The notes beneath the pieces were generated by a model. That model was not told the DNA's origin. It saw only the letters and a list, made by a program, of their open reading frames with translations, and ran no database searches. 35,368 nt of DNA from Oscillatoria sp. SIO1A7 (lineage in GTDB: Bacteria > Cyanobacteriota > Cyanobacteriia > Cyanobacteriales > Laspinemataceae): the NCBI GenBank assembly GCA_010672965.1, contig JAAHFN010000069.1, forward strand, positions 1 through 35,368. The letters are read 5' to 3'. Below, one piece after another: positions 17,083 to 26,409 of the stretch (the stretch's first letter is position 1; the number at the start of each line of letters is the position of its first letter). The position numbers and the translations under genes are program-made.

Positions 17083-17226
17083 TATAGCGTTTCTGAAATT
17101 GATGTGAGCTTCTCTGGGGCGAAGCATCCCAGTCAGGGAATTACCGTTCTACAGCAGAGATAGTCCAAGGTATGCTGCTGTCGCCCCTACGTTTTCGTTC
17201 ATTACACTTATTTGAGCAACGCTATA
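17083..17226. mobile_element. Second MITE-like element, 144 bp
   Basis: The ends are inverted repeats: TATAGCGTT (17083-17091) and AACGCTATA (17218-17226) match exactly, and the match continues inward imperfectly to about 19 of 25 bases. It has no coding capacity. It sits in the spacer upstream of the lipase cargo gene and may carry or disturb its promoter. The ends differ from those of the 482-590 element, so it is a different family. Confidence 0.55.
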
Positions 17227-17264
17227 GTTTAATTACGAACAATTCATTAGCTTGGCAATTTTAT

Positions 17265-17516
17265 TTATGCATTCGTTTTTCCCCAAACTTCCTCTGGCTC
17301 GCCCTCTTCAGTAGGCTCTAATGGTTCCGGTTCGTTATAGCGATCGTTCTTCTCTATATTGCCCAGCATTTCTTCCAAAACCTGAATCGCACCGCTAATG
17401 CGCAACAGAGTCTCTCGCAGGCTGTCTTCCTTCGCCTCTAAATCCGCCAACATTTTTTTACCCGCCTCATATTCGGCTTTAAGAGATTCGAGACGTCTTT
17501 CCAGTTTTTCTTTCAT
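17265..17516 (-). CDS. Small coiled-coil protein of the eCIS block
   Basis: 83 residues, not assigned to a family. Residues 1-55 (KLERRLESLKAEYEAGKKML...) are strongly heptad-like and predict a coiled coil; residues 57-83 are acidic, Pro-rich and probably disordered (NEPEPLEPTEEGEPEEVWG). The size and helix-plus-acidic-tail design would fit a chaperone, adaptor or structural linker. It lies between the tip/fibre genes and the lipase cargo on the same strand, which suggests a role in the system, but no function can be named. Confidence 0.7.
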   Translation of the reverse strand: MKEKLERRLESLKAEYEAGKKMLADLEAKEDSLRETLLRISGAIQVLEEMLGNIEKNDRYNEPEPLEPTEEGEPEEVWGKTNA

Positions 17517-17590
17517 ATTTTTCTTTTATAGCTTCTGATTTTTAAATTAGAACATAGATTATACAATACGACCTACGCATTAACTCTATG

Positions 17591-17712
17591 AACCGGGGAG
17601 CAAGGGAGCAAGGGAGCAAGGGAGCCGGGAGCAATGGAGCCGGGGAGTGCAAATTTCTCCCACCCCTCCTCCTCTTCCCACGCCCCGTAGGCTTAGCTGC
17701 CCCTTCGGGGCA
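17591..17712. repeat. GGGAGCAA tandem repeats and GC hairpin
   Basis: An 8-bp GGGAGCAA-type tandem (17594-17647) is followed by a short-repeat stretch and the hairpin GCCCC-TTC-GGGGC (17699-17711). It lies in the 244-bp spacer after the PAAR gene and may mark a transcript end there; a 66-codon minus frame across it is an artefact of the repeats. Confidence 0.75.
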
Positions 17713-17760
17713 TGGCGGCTTCCCACCCCTCCCCATGCCCAATGCCCCATTCCCTTAACT

Positions 17761-18186
17761 TTAAGTTGCTCTCACTTTGAAATTAAATGTTAAGAAACTG
17801 CCGGTGCCGGAATAGATAGGCATGGGGTCGGGAACCGGGGGAATCGTAGGTGACAGCGCGGGCAACAGCACTTGGAATTTGGCAGTAAAAGTGGTGCCTT
17901 TTAACAAAACAGGCTTGCCGCCGGACTTGACTTTTCTGGCTTTTTGATTCGGTGCGAGCGATCGAATTGAGAGGATGCCTATACCGGGAATATTGAATTG
18001 CGAAGTCAGGTAGGGGCAACCGGGAACGATGACTTTTTTCTCGTCTCCATTAACGCAGATTATCCTACCATCAACTTTGGCTTTGCCAGAACCAATCAAA
18101 GTCCCCGGTATCGGCGTCACGATCGCCTGACCGAAATTGGGTCTAAATATCGCTTGGTCGCCGGTAACGAGAATAAAATCAGCCAT
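17761..18186 (-). CDS. PAAR-like spike tip protein (Cis10/Afp10-like)
   Basis: 141 residues matching the tip family of eCIS particles rather than the short T6SS PAAR: it starts ADFILVTGDQAIFRPNFGQA and continues PGTLIGSGKAKVDGRIICVN, GDEKKVIVPGCPYLT, then GILSIRSLAPNQKARKVKSG and VLLKGTTFTAKFQV. The repeated Gly/Pro turns form a pointed beta cone that caps the VgrG-like spike and pierces the target membrane. It lies 25 bases after the fibre gene and before the coiled-coil protein. The cysteine in VPGCPYLT is the family's usual one. Confidence 0.88.
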   Translation of the reverse strand: MADFILVTGDQAIFRPNFGQAIVTPIPGTLIGSGKAKVDGRIICVNGDEKKVIVPGCPYLTSQFNIPGIGILSIRSLAPNQKARKVKSGGKPVLLKGTTFTAKFQVLLPALSPTIPPVPDPMPIYSGTGSFLTFNFKVRAT

Positions 18187-18211
18187 TGCTTTAAGAATTC
18201 ATTGCTAAAAA

Positions 18212-19561
18212 CTAAGTGCTAGTGCAGCATTCTCGATCGCCGTCCTCGCCACTACCACTGCCACTGCCACTACCACTGCCATTGCCATTGCCATTGCCAT
18301 TGCCATTGCCATTACCATTACCATTACCATTGCCATTGCCATTATCGTCATCCCCCATGTACATTATAAAACAGAGACTATACCATAGCGGCTCTATTTT
18401 AAAGGGTTTACCTTCCCCTGCTGAAAGAACCTTGACATCATGTATGTGTTCTCCAGTTGCATTAGACCTTCTCTCTATATCTACCTTCCACTGCTCCTCT
18501 ATTTTATTACCCGAATTAGTAAAATCTATATTCATCCTCTCCTTCATTTTTCTATAGTAATTCTGAGTCGGATGATCGTCTATATAAATCCAATCCGTGT
18601 GGGTATATTTGGTGAGGTGAAGGTGATTTCCGTTCGATTTTTCTTCTATTTGGTGGATATGTGCGGGTAAATTCTCCTCCTCAAGCACTACTTCTTCTGT
18701 TCCTCCTATGTCCCCTTGGTTCTTATCTCTGGGATCTTTTCCTACTACAAACCGCTTCCTCAGATCTGGGGTGCCGTTCCTTCCATTGCAGAGCTTCCAT
18801 CCCGTTGGGATGTCTAGCTCGCTTCCCGCCCACATGATAATCATGCGAAATACGAATGCTCCCGTTCCACCGGCAGCATTCTTTCCCGTTACTTGCAGTT
18901 CTTTTACTGTGAGCAATCCATCTATAGTCACATTAGTCGCTGTTATAGACCCATCTACCGTTAGGTCGTCCGTGACAGTCAGGCTCCCTGTTAGTTCGGC
19001 ATGATTGCGATCGCTAGCTCCTCCTGCGCGCGATCGCAGAGTTGCCCCTTTCTCATCATCACCGGGCAGCTTTATTCCCGAATACTCCCGTGGAGTCTCA
19101 TCCACTTCTGCCACGGTGTCACCTTGTATCTTCAGCCGCGCTAGGATTATCTCTTGAACTACATCACTTCTTCCTTCAATCACACTTATTGCGGGTGTTT
19201 CTATCCAGTGCGATTTTTCTTCTCCATAGCGCGCTTGCTCTTTTTCATTGTAAGCTATAGTTAAATATGGTATCCTGCCAGCACATACTATATCTTTTAT
19301 TGGTACTTCATACTTTTTTCCTAGAACGATAAGCCGCCCTTCGGAGTCTATTGCCGTTCCCGGACTGATGCTTACCCCTCCTGTCATCTTAGTTACCTTC
19401 AATCCTTCGCATATTCCCGCCACTTTTAGCAGCCTGTCTCCTCGGCGCTGGCGGTCTATATGATACTTCTGTTCGTCTATGAAGTCCTGATCCTTCAGAA
19501 ACTGCCCGTCATAGTAACGAAGCCTTTTATCTACATATTCCGGTTGCGTATAATTAGCCAT
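18212..19561 (-). CDS. Tail-fibre-like protein with phage collar domain and Gly-Asn tail
   Basis: 449 residues with AGGAAGG just before the ATG. The N-terminus (YVDKRLRYYDGQFLKDQDFI...) is an attachment-type domain found in baseplate-linked fibres. Residues 190-225 are a beta-repeat (TVTDDLTVDGSITATNVTID). Residues 238-275 hold the phage tail-collar motif IPTGWKLCNGRNGTPDLRKR. Three His-x-His pairs follow (301/303, 313/315, 372/374), like those binding metal ions in trimeric T4 fibre tips. The C-terminus is (Gly-Asn)n then (Ser-Gly)n and ends GEDGDRECCTST. It probably recognises a surface or anchors the particle. The role of the low-complexity tail is unknown. Confidence 0.85.
   Translation of the reverse strand: MANYTQPEYVDKRLRYYDGQFLKDQDFIDEQKYHIDRQRRGDRLLKVAGICEGLKVTKMTGGVSISPGTAIDSEGRLIVLGKKYEVPIKDIVCAGRIPYLTIAYNEKEQARYGEEKSHWIETPAISVIEGRSDVVQEIILARLKIQGDTVAEVDETPREYSGIKLPGDDEKGATLRSRAGGASDRNHAELTGSLTVTDDLTVDGSITATNVTIDGLLTVKELQVTGKNAAGGTGAFVFRMIIMWAGSELDIPTGWKLCNGRNGTPDLRKRFVVGKDPRDKNQGDIGGTEEVVLEEENLPAHIHQIEEKSNGNHLHLTKYTHTDWIYIDDHPTQNYYRKMKERMNIDFTNSGNKIEEQWKVDIERRSNATGEHIHDVKVLSAGEGKPFKIEPLWYSLCFIMYMGDDDNGNGNGNGNGNGNGNGNGNGNGSGSGSGSGSGEDGDRECCTST
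18236..18348 (-). repeat. 6-bp repeat encoding (Gly-Asn)n and (Ser-Gly)n
   Basis: Tandem GCCATT/ACCATT and GCCACT/ACCACT hexamers near the 3' end of the fibre gene; about twelve GN dipeptides then about five SG. Slippage would change tail length by dipeptides without breaking the frame. Confidence 0.92.
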
Positions 19562-19569
19562 TTGCCTTC

Positions 19570-20211
19570 CTATTTACCTCTATTCCCTCTATTTCTACGA
19601 TTGTCATTTCTGCCTTCTATGTGAGTATTTACCCCCACCCTTATCCCTCGCTTTTCTCTGTCACATTCGTCAGTTACTTCCATTTTTGGCACTACCATCT
19701 TTAAAGAATAGATAGCTCCTGCTGGCTTTTGCATTTCTATTATTAGTTTGGCTCTTTCGCTCGCTATGTTTAGTATTTCTTCTTCCTTTTCTTTCACAAA
19801 AATTTCAACTTCAAAATAATTGGGAATATTATCGAACTCCTGAATATTCACCCGATCGGAACCAGTATATAGCTTTAATAGCTCTTTCATTCCCTGCTTC
19901 GTACCCCTCATCTTGTATAAGGGTACGACATTAGAGATAAAATTGCGCTTAAAATCCTCATCCCAATCCTCTTCCAAGCTGGCGGCTACCCAACCAGCTA
20001 GCCAGGGCAAAAAATCTGTAGGGGATGTACCTGGATAAAAATAAGTATGTATGTTTTCTATATACTGTTCTAAACCAGGCTTTTGCGAGCTATTCGATCC
20101 TTCCCAGCCTTTTAAAATTCGCTCCATTGCCAGGAGAAACTGTCCGATAACCTCATCAGATTGCTGGTGAGTTGGCAGGTATTGTAAATAAGTGCTTTTT
20201 TCCTCAGCCAT
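19570..20211 (-). CDS. Phage tail protein I-like baseplate component
   Basis: 213 residues of the tail protein I family found in phage tails and eCIS loci. It begins STYLQYLPTHQQSDEVIGQF and contains the typical DFLPWLAGWVAASLEEDW and MRGTKQGMKELLKLYTG blocks, followed by an EVEIFV strand region and a C-terminus rich in Asn/Arg (NDNRRNRGNRGK). In phages this protein sits at the baseplate periphery and joins fibres; here it is 8 bases upstream of the fibre gene, which suits that role. It is followed upstream by a 184-bp AT-rich gap to Cis12 in which nothing else is seen. Confidence 0.85.
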   Translation of the reverse strand: MAEEKSTYLQYLPTHQQSDEVIGQFLLAMERILKGWEGSNSSQKPGLEQYIENIHTYFYPGTSPTDFLPWLAGWVAASLEEDWDEDFKRNFISNVVPLYKMRGTKQGMKELLKLYTGSDRVNIQEFDNIPNYFEVEIFVKEKEEEILNIASERAKLIIEMQKPAGAIYSLKMVVPKMEVTDECDREKRGIRVGVNTHIEGRNDNRRNRGNRGK

Positions 20212-20395
20212 ATGCTAATTTATTTTTGATGATTTATACAACGATCTTTGAAATAACCACAACAAAGACTTAAAGCCATAGAAACGGCTTCCAAAAACTC
20301 TCTCTAAACGGTTGTTTTGGTTCGTCCTATGCAAAAATTATTTTTAATCCTGTCGAAACTATTCTATCTTACACAAGAAATGGCATATTTATCTT

Positions 20396-21334
20396 TCATA
20401 GTCCGTATTTAAATATGACACTTTCAAGATCTACTATCTCATAGTCTTCTAGCTCTATTTGCCAGTTATCTTGGTTCCCTAAAATACTCCTCCTATCATA
20501 CCCATCGTCTTTGTCAAGTCGATTTGACTTTACATCCTTTACATAATCTACCCCATAAACGTCATCAAGCAACATATAAATTTCAGAATCATAAACATTG
20601 CGCCCAAACGGCCAGCCGGTGCTATCTGGTCCTCCCTTGAAGGGGTCGAAGAAATCCTGTATTGCTTCTGTAGCTCTGCGTTCTACTTCAGCAGTTAAGG
20701 CACCTGGGTACAGCACTAGAGTAGCTTTTATTTGGATTGGTACATATTCGGCAGGGACTACATGATGGCGGACTGTCAGCAGTCGGCGCTCGTCGAGAAA
20801 GCGCCATAATTCCCCGAGCAGTTCTGGCGACGGGTAGCCGTCGTCATTATCATTTATTGGTTTAGAGATTATAGCTACGCTAATATGTCCCGGAGCATGT
20901 TTCGATCCTTGTCTTTCCAGATTGCGGTAGGGAATGCAGCGAGCGCGATCTACTTTTTTGGAACTGTTAGTCTGGGACTTATTCCACTCTTCCACTGCCA
21001 AAAACTCATAATCTGCACAAGTTACCGCTCGATAGCGCTTGCGAAGCTCCAAGACAGTTTGTCTAATCGCAGATTGCAACGGTTCTTCTTCTTCAAGTTC
21101 CCAATCCGACCCGCGCAGCAATTTGAGAAAAGTTTCAATATTATTCTCGGGAATTTGGTTAGTTCTATATAGGAGCATTTCCGACAGCCAAGCCAACAGT
21201 TCTATTAAGACAATCCCCGTATCCGTTGGATTGTGGTCTGTCCAGTCGGGATACTCATAGGGAATCTGGGAACGGGCTTCTTCGACCAAATCCTCGTAGG
21301 TGAGATCGTCTAGATTGGGTAACGGTAATGTCAT
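20396..21334 (-). CDS. Baseplate J-like protein (Cis12-like)
   Basis: 312 residues. The N-terminus ([46 protein letters not shown]) and the C-terminal [22 protein letters not shown]...VYGVDYV are the signatures of baseplate wedge proteins of the J/gp6 family, and both recur in the larger neighbour upstream. With that gene it should form the wedge ring around the spike that triggers sheath contraction. It lies 27 bases downstream of the Cis11-like gene. It is short for the family, with no central insertion. Confidence 0.88.
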   Translation of the reverse strand: MTLPLPNLDDLTYEDLVEEARSQIPYEYPDWTDHNPTDTGIVLIELLAWLSEMLLYRTNQIPENNIETFLKLLRGSDWELEEEEPLQSAIRQTVLELRKRYRAVTCADYEFLAVEEWNKSQTNSSKKVDRARCIPYRNLERQGSKHAPGHISVAIISKPINDNDDGYPSPELLGELWRFLDERRLLTVRHHVVPAEYVPIQIKATLVLYPGALTAEVERRATEAIQDFFDPFKGGPDSTGWPFGRNVYDSEIYMLLDDVYGVDYVKDVKSNRLDKDDGYDRRSILGNQDNWQIELEDYEIVDLESVIFKYGL

Positions 21335-21361
21335 AATAAAATTTACATATCCTTAGCTTGC

Positions 21362-24300
21362 TTAAACCAAATGCACTTGATTAATTCCCGAATAAATTAA
21401 AAAGCGATCGCCGTTCTCTCGTAAGAATTTTTGGGTTACTTCCGGGTTTTTATTGATTTGTAAATCATCCACATAATCGACTCCTTCTACTTTTTCTAAT
21501 ATGGCATAAAAATCAGAATCTTGGGGACAGCGTCCAAATTGCCATCCCTCGCTTTTGCTTCCGCCAGTTAGGGGATGTAGGAATTTATCCAGAGCTGTCG
21601 CTGCTGCTTTTTTTGTTTTTTCTCCGCTATCCAAAGAGACGGGAGAAATTGCGGCGATTACCGTTATCTCTACCCAGATGGGTTCCGTGACTTGCACCTC
21701 CATAATTGGGGAGCAGCGATCGCGTAAATACTTGCCAACCTCCTCTAACAAACCGAGGCTGGCGGTAGGCAGGCGACCTGTAAAGTAGCTCACTATAATT
21801 ACTTCTACTTGACCCGCAACAGAAATGATAGGATTTTTTGCTTGGCCATCTTGAATGTCTATGAGATTCTCCAGATGACCTGTCGGATAGGTAATTTTAA
21901 TTATGGCTCTGCGGCGCATCGGCTCTCCCAAATTTATTAGAGTCACGCTCCAATTTTGGCCTAGCTCGAACTCATGTCTGGTTACATTATAAATAAGGGT
22001 AGGATTTCTATGATTTAATAATTCACTTTTATAGGGAGTCAATCGCCCCGGTCCGTTAATATTAACTTCAAAGGTTAGCCCTCTGGGCAAGTGGATCAAC
22101 TCTACCCTAATTCTGCCCCGATGGCTCAAGACAATGTGATATGTCATCGGCTCTAAGCGAGGCTCTGCGCGAGGCCCTATAGACTTGGCGCGAGCGACCT
22201 GCGCGGATGCCTCATAAGCCAAATCTTGCATATCTTCTAGAGTGACCGCTCGATCTCGGTGGCGCAAAAATTTTGGCCCGCGTTTTTCGACACTTTCCAA
22301 ACTTTCGCGATCGGCTCCCCCCGAAGCATCTTCGAGGTTATTAACGCTATCGATATAAGGAATGGAGGTTTTTAGTTCGGTAATGCTGCCTGCAAGTTGG
22401 TTTCCTCGCACGCCGCCACCACTGCGGTAGGAAGCGAGGCGAATATTATTGCGACCTATGGGAGGAATTTTGCCATGAATACCGTCGCCGAAAGAGACCT
22501 CGCCAGTGTTGCGATCGAGAATGTAGTGGCGATCGTTCAACCCAGAGCTATAGAAATCTGATACTTCCTGCCAAGTCACCCAAGCTCCTTGTACCCGTTC
22601 CGCCTCATCCTTTACTATCACGATCGCTTCGGTTCCTTCGGGTGTCTCTGTATGTGCCTCTATATTTTCCTGTTCTTCTGTAGAAGGGACTTTCGGTTCC
22701 ATAACTTGTAGCTGCTGCCCCAGGAGAATCGGCGTCTGAGATACAAAGTAGCTATTGCCCGGGTTGCCATCGCTCGACCCCAATACTTCCTCCGTTATAG
22801 TTGTCCCTTGACTCGCCCAGACAGTATTGGTAAGTAACCTGCTCAAGCGAGGCTGCACCAGAAAATCACCGCTCTGCCACCGAACTCTCAGCCAGTAGAG
22901 GAACTTACCGAACTCCAAGCGACGGGCGAAGTCAGGTGGCCCGAGAAAGGAAATAGTGCCCCGATCGCGAAAAGCCGTAGTTTCGTCCTCAGTCGCCAGA
23001 TATTTCCACCCCTCAGAATCGGGATATTCCCAAACCAATACTGGCGGTACGTTGGCTCCATCTTCGGTATCTTCGGTATCTTCGGTATCTTCGGTATCTT
23101 CGGGACTCTCATCATCTTCCTGCCCCATATCTAATCGTTGTATGGAGGTAAACTGTTGTTCTGCATTGACTCCGTTCTCCTCATCCTCGCCATTTTCCTG
23201 CTCCCTCTCGTCCGTTTCTTCCGCATAGTCCTCGTCTTCCGCATAGTCCGCATTGGATATTGCTCCGAATTTTAGCGGTTCTACTTTGGCATAAAGGGCG
23301 ATCGCATCATTGGGAAACTTCCTCTCGAATGCTATATATAAAGTCGGTTCGTTCTCTGCGACGGGAACGAACGGTGAAAACTCGCGAACTACTTCAGTAT
23401 TTTTGGCGTAATACCGGCTCAGCTGCTTGTGCAGAGTGACTCTTTTTGCCTCCTGGTTTATTTCTTTTACCTTATATATGTCAGTATATGTGTCAGTGTC
23501 ACTTGGCCTGTTCGTACCTACCAACAAACTATCGCCAATTTTCAAGCCCTTAATGCTCTCCAGTTTCAGGCTTTTGTCTGAACGTTTCGCTCTTTCAGTA
23601 ATCCTCGTCCAAAAAAACTCGGTATAGTTTAAATTATTATTAGCCAAGCAAGCCGACGGTTCTGTATTCCCGGAATCATAAGTATATTCTAAGGTCAGCG
23701 ACTTAATCGATGGCGGAGCAAAGGTTGCCGGAATGTATTCATAGACTGGATAGTCACGGCCATCATTACTTAGTTTTTTATCGTCATTATCTATAACTTG
23801 AATAGTCTTAGCTTGTTCTCCATAATTACCATTAATAATTCTGGCGCGAATCCAGTAACTTTCTTCGCCATTCACCGTTGCCAACCCTATCTCCTCAGGT
23901 AGCGTAAACGATATTTGTCCATTTTTAGTAAAGGCTTCGGTTTCATCGCTAAATTTAATCTCATCAGTTTCGCCATTTAGGTCGTCTTCGATATCTTGAC
24001 TATCTTCGATATCTTGACTATCTTCGATATCTTGACTATCTTCGATATCTTGACTATCTTCGATATCTTGACTATCTTCGATATCTTGACTGTCTTCGAT
24101 ATCTTGACTGTCTTCGATATCTTGACTATCTTCGATATCTTGACTATCTTCGATATCTTGACTATCTAGGCGCTCTAGAAGCTCTAGACGCTCTAGGCGT
24201 TCTAGGCGTTCTAGGCGTTCTAGGCGCTCCAGCTCTAGGCGTTCCAGGCGTTCCAGGCGCTCTAGCTTTAGGCGTTCTATGCGTTCTAGGCGCTCTAGGC

Positions 24301-26359
24301 GCTCTAGCTCTAGGCGCTCTAGACGTTCTAGGCGCTCCAGCTCTAGGCGCTCTAGGCGCTCTAGGTCATCTAGGCGATCTTCTTGTACCTCTTCAGCCTC
24401 TTGAGCGCCTTCGACTTGTTCAATGTCCCGTTCGCCATCTTCATCTTCTTCATCATTACGGCCAGTAATATAATTTGCCCCATCGTGGTCAGGTCGCTGC
24501 GAAACCAAAGCTTCGCCGTCTCGGTGAGATCCGCTATCTGCGTCGTCATAATTGCCTTCGCCAGCTTGGTTGTTGTCTTGGTCTTGGTTGTCTTGGTTTT
24601 CTTGGTCATCTTGGTCACCTCGATCGTTTTGGTTGCCTGGAACCCATAGTTGGTATGGATTCCAGGGTTGGCTTGGAACCCATAGTTGGTATGGGTTCCA
24701 TGGTTGGCTTGGACCCCATGATGGTTGGTTTGGGTTCCATGGTTGGCTTGGGTTCCATGGTTGGTTTGGATCCCATGATGGTTGGTTTAGATCCCATAGT
24801 TGGCCTGGGTTCCATGGGTTCCATGGTTGGTTTGGATCCCATGATGGTTGGTTTAGATCCCATAGTTGGCCTGGGTTCCATGGGTTCCATGGTTGGTTTG
24901 GGTTCCATGATTGGCTTGGACCCCATGATGGTTGGTTTGGGTTCCATGGTTTATTTGGGTCCCCTGGTTGGTTTGGATTCCATGGTTGGCTTGGACCCCA
25001 TGATGGTTGGTTTGGGTTCCATGATTGGCTTGGGTCCGCTGGTTGGCCTGAGTTATCTTCGCTATCTTTGTCATCGGATGACTTATAGCTAGAACGCCCA
25101 ATTTCTTGCCAATTAGCTTCATCCCCAACTTCCCAAATAATTTCTACGTCGACGTTTTTGGGTTGTTCTGATATTTTTTCGCTAATTTCTATGGTTATAA
25201 TTATACTAGAGTTTGGATGAGAAAAAGCCTCTTTGCTAGCAATATAAAAGGTATCGTTAAAGGTCGGCTCTTCTCCAAAAGGGTAAAAATCTTTGCTGAT
25301 GTCGAGAGGACTTTCGTTGAAAGAACAGGCATCCGCCGCGATCGCTTCTTGCTCGCCTTCTGCTATAGCGGCACTAACAGCGATCGCGCTGATGCTGGGA
25401 AATTGAGGAGAAGATTCAGATTCCACCCTAATAGGGGCTTTTAGCTTTACTCGCAACCACTGCGCTTCTATCCCATTGATAGTATGCGTATCTAGCACTG
25501 GCAAATTTAATATTTTCACCTCTAAATGCGATTCTTCACTCACCAGTAGCTTTGTCTCTTGTCTTGCAGCTTCTAAAATTGATTTTATTTTATTGACTTT
25601 ATTTGTTAGCTTTGGATTCGGTCTATCTATTTTATTTCTATCTATTTCATTTGCAGATCTTTCGGGGAGTATCTGTTGCCACTCGCCGCCATCCCAATAG
25701 TCCCATTCCGCAAACATTTCCTTTAACTCGGCGACTTGAGAAGAGTCGAACTTCCAGGTCAGGGTTTTCTTTCCCGGTAGGGACAGCAGCTCTTCACAGG
25801 CCAAGTAAAGGTAATGCTCGGTGGGTAGCGAACTATTCTCATCTATCTCAAAAACTGGGAACGACCCATCTTCAATGCCAATTGCCTTTGCAGTGCAATC
25901 GCTATAGTAACCGCTATATAAATTTTTGTCGGGTTGACGAGAGAAAACTGCTTTTATCTGTACGGGAGTAACCACCAATTTGCGATCGGTCTCGAAAAGC
26001 ACCTCCTCTTCTTCTTCCTCTGTAGCGGTAGCAGATACCTGAGTCCCTGCCGGAATCACTACCTTTTCTGGCGCTCCTTCTGTCGTATAGAAAGTCAGAG
26101 GCACTTTAGCAGATTGCGGTGGTTGAACTTGGGTACCGATTAACTTTAGAAAAGCTAAAAAGTTTTTATGCAGAGACTTATTGAGGCGATCGCTTATTAA
26201 TGCGGCCATGTGCCCAAAAATGCGAATCAGCGCTCGACCCGCATCGGGCTTGTTATCCTCTAGCGGTTTCCACTCAGAGTATAACTGCGCCAACTTCTCA
26301 GTGTCGGCGACTATGTCCTCATAAGTGCGATCGTCAATTTTGGGAGTCTCAAGCGACAT
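21362..26359 (-). CDS. Large baseplate J-like protein (Cis11-like) with disordered insertions
   Basis: 1665 residues. The N-terminal DDRTYEDIVADTEKLAQLYS region, the middle (about 1230-1400) with VTWQEVSDFYSSG, HYILDRNTGEVSFGDGIHGK and RDRAVTLEDMQDLAYEAS, and the C-terminal SEGWQFGRCPQDSDFYAILEKVEGVDYVDD mark the larger baseplate wedge protein of eCIS. The protein is inflated by non-globular DNA: about residues 434-574 WNPNQP/WGPSQP repeats, 575-665 an Asp/Glu/Asn-rich stretch, about 663-733 LERLERLE heptad-like repeats, about 731-793 ten DSQDIE repeats, and near 1035-1110 a second acidic insertion with TEDTED repeats. These lie between the wedge domains and would project as tails. All repeats keep the frame. 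The start has no clear ribosome-binding site. Confidence 0.88.
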   Translation of the reverse strand: MSLETPKIDDRTYEDIVADTEKLAQLYSEWKPLEDNKPDAGRALIRIFGHMAALISDRLNKSLHKNFLAFLKLIGTQVQPPQSAKVPLTFYTTEGAPEKVVIPAGTQVSATATEEEEEEVLFETDRKLVVTPVQIKAVFSRQPDKNLYSGYYSDCTAKAIGIEDGSFPVFEIDENSSLPTEHYLYLACEELLSLPGKKTLTWKFDSSQVAELKEMFAEWDYWDGGEWQQILPERSANEIDRNKIDRPNPKLTNKVNKIKSILEAARQETKLLVSEESHLEVKILNLPVLDTHTINGIEAQWLRVKLKAPIRVESESSPQFPSISAIAVSAAIAEGEQEAIAADACSFNESPLDISKDFYPFGEEPTFNDTFYIASKEAFSHPNSSIIITIEISEKISEQPKNVDVEIIWEVGDEANWQEIGRSSYKSSDDKDSEDNSGQPADPSQSWNPNQPSWGPSQPWNPNQPGDPNKPWNPNQPSWGPSQSWNPNQPWNPWNPGQLWDLNQPSWDPNQPWNPWNPGQLWDLNQPSWDPNQPWNPSQPWNPNQPSWGPSQPWNPYQLWVPSQPWNPYQLWVPGNQNDRGDQDDQENQDNQDQDNNQAGEGNYDDADSGSHRDGEALVSQRPDHDGANYITGRNDEEDEDGERDIEQVEGAQEAEEVQEDRLDDLERLERLELERLERLERLELERLERLERIERLKLERLERLERLELERLERLERLERLERLELLERLDSQDIEDSQDIEDSQDIEDSQDIEDSQDIEDSQDIEDSQDIEDSQDIEDSQDIEDSQDIEDDLNGETDEIKFSDETEAFTKNGQISFTLPEEIGLATVNGEESYWIRARIINGNYGEQAKTIQVIDNDDKKLSNDGRDYPVYEYIPATFAPPSIKSLTLEYTYDSGNTEPSACLANNNLNYTEFFWTRITERAKRSDKSLKLESIKGLKIGDSLLVGTNRPSDTDTYTDIYKVKEINQEAKRVTLHKQLSRYYAKNTEVVREFSPFVPVAENEPTLYIAFERKFPNDAIALYAKVEPLKFGAISNADYAEDEDYAEETDEREQENGEDEENGVNAEQQFTSIQRLDMGQEDDESPEDTEDTEDTEDTEDGANVPPVLVWEYPDSEGWKYLATEDETTAFRDRGTISFLGPPDFARRLEFGKFLYWLRVRWQSGDFLVQPRLSRLLTNTVWASQGTTITEEVLGSSDGNPGNSYFVSQTPILLGQQLQVMEPKVPSTEEQENIEAHTETPEGTEAIVIVKDEAERVQGAWVTWQEVSDFYSSGLNDRHYILDRNTGEVSFGDGIHGKIPPIGRNNIRLASYRSGGGVRGNQLAGSITELKTSIPYIDSVNNLEDASGGADRESLESVEKRGPKFLRHRDRAVTLEDMQDLAYEASAQVARAKSIGPRAEPRLEPMTYHIVLSHRGRIRVELIHLPRGLTFEVNINGPGRLTPYKSELLNHRNPTLIYNVTRHEFELGQNWSVTLINLGEPMRRRAIIKITYPTGHLENLIDIQDGQAKNPIISVAGQVEVIIVSYFTGRLPTASLGLLEEVGKYLRDRCSPIMEVQVTEPIWVEITVIAAISPVSLDSGEKTKKAAATALDKFLHPLTGGSKSEGWQFGRCPQDSDFYAILEKVEGVDYVDDLQINKNPEVTQKFLRENGDRFLIYSGINQVHLV
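23984..24168 (-). repeat. 18-bp tandem repeat encoding DSQDIE
   Basis: About ten near-identical 18-bp units (TCTTCGATATCTTGACTA) in the Cis11-like gene. Units are nearly identical at the DNA level, differing at only a few bases, which indicates recent expansion. Confidence 0.95.
24166..24372 (-). repeat. LER/LELER repeat tract
   Basis: CTCTAGGCG and related 9-bp units repeat with small changes and encode LERLERLELERLERLER. The period of three (L-E-R) with occasional fourth residues would make a highly charged single helix rather than a standard heptad coiled coil. Confidence 0.92.
24640..25060 (-). repeat. WNPNQP / WGPSQP repeat tract
   Basis: Degenerate repeats of GGTTCCATGGTTGGTTTGG type encode about 140 residues of Trp-Asn-Pro-x-Gln-Pro hexamers. 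Larger blocks are duplicated as well, for example the PGQLWDLNQPSWDPNQPWN block occurs twice. Confidence 0.92.
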
Positions 26360-26409
26360 AATTTACAACTTAACAAAAAATCACTAATAAACAATTAGAT
26401 TGACTGCAA

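Noticed and set aside
24475-25092. Plus-strand frames rich in GLGSMVGLDPMM or GWFGFHGW
   Set aside because: Antisense shadows of the WNPNQP repeat in the baseplate J gene, which has real domains on both sides.
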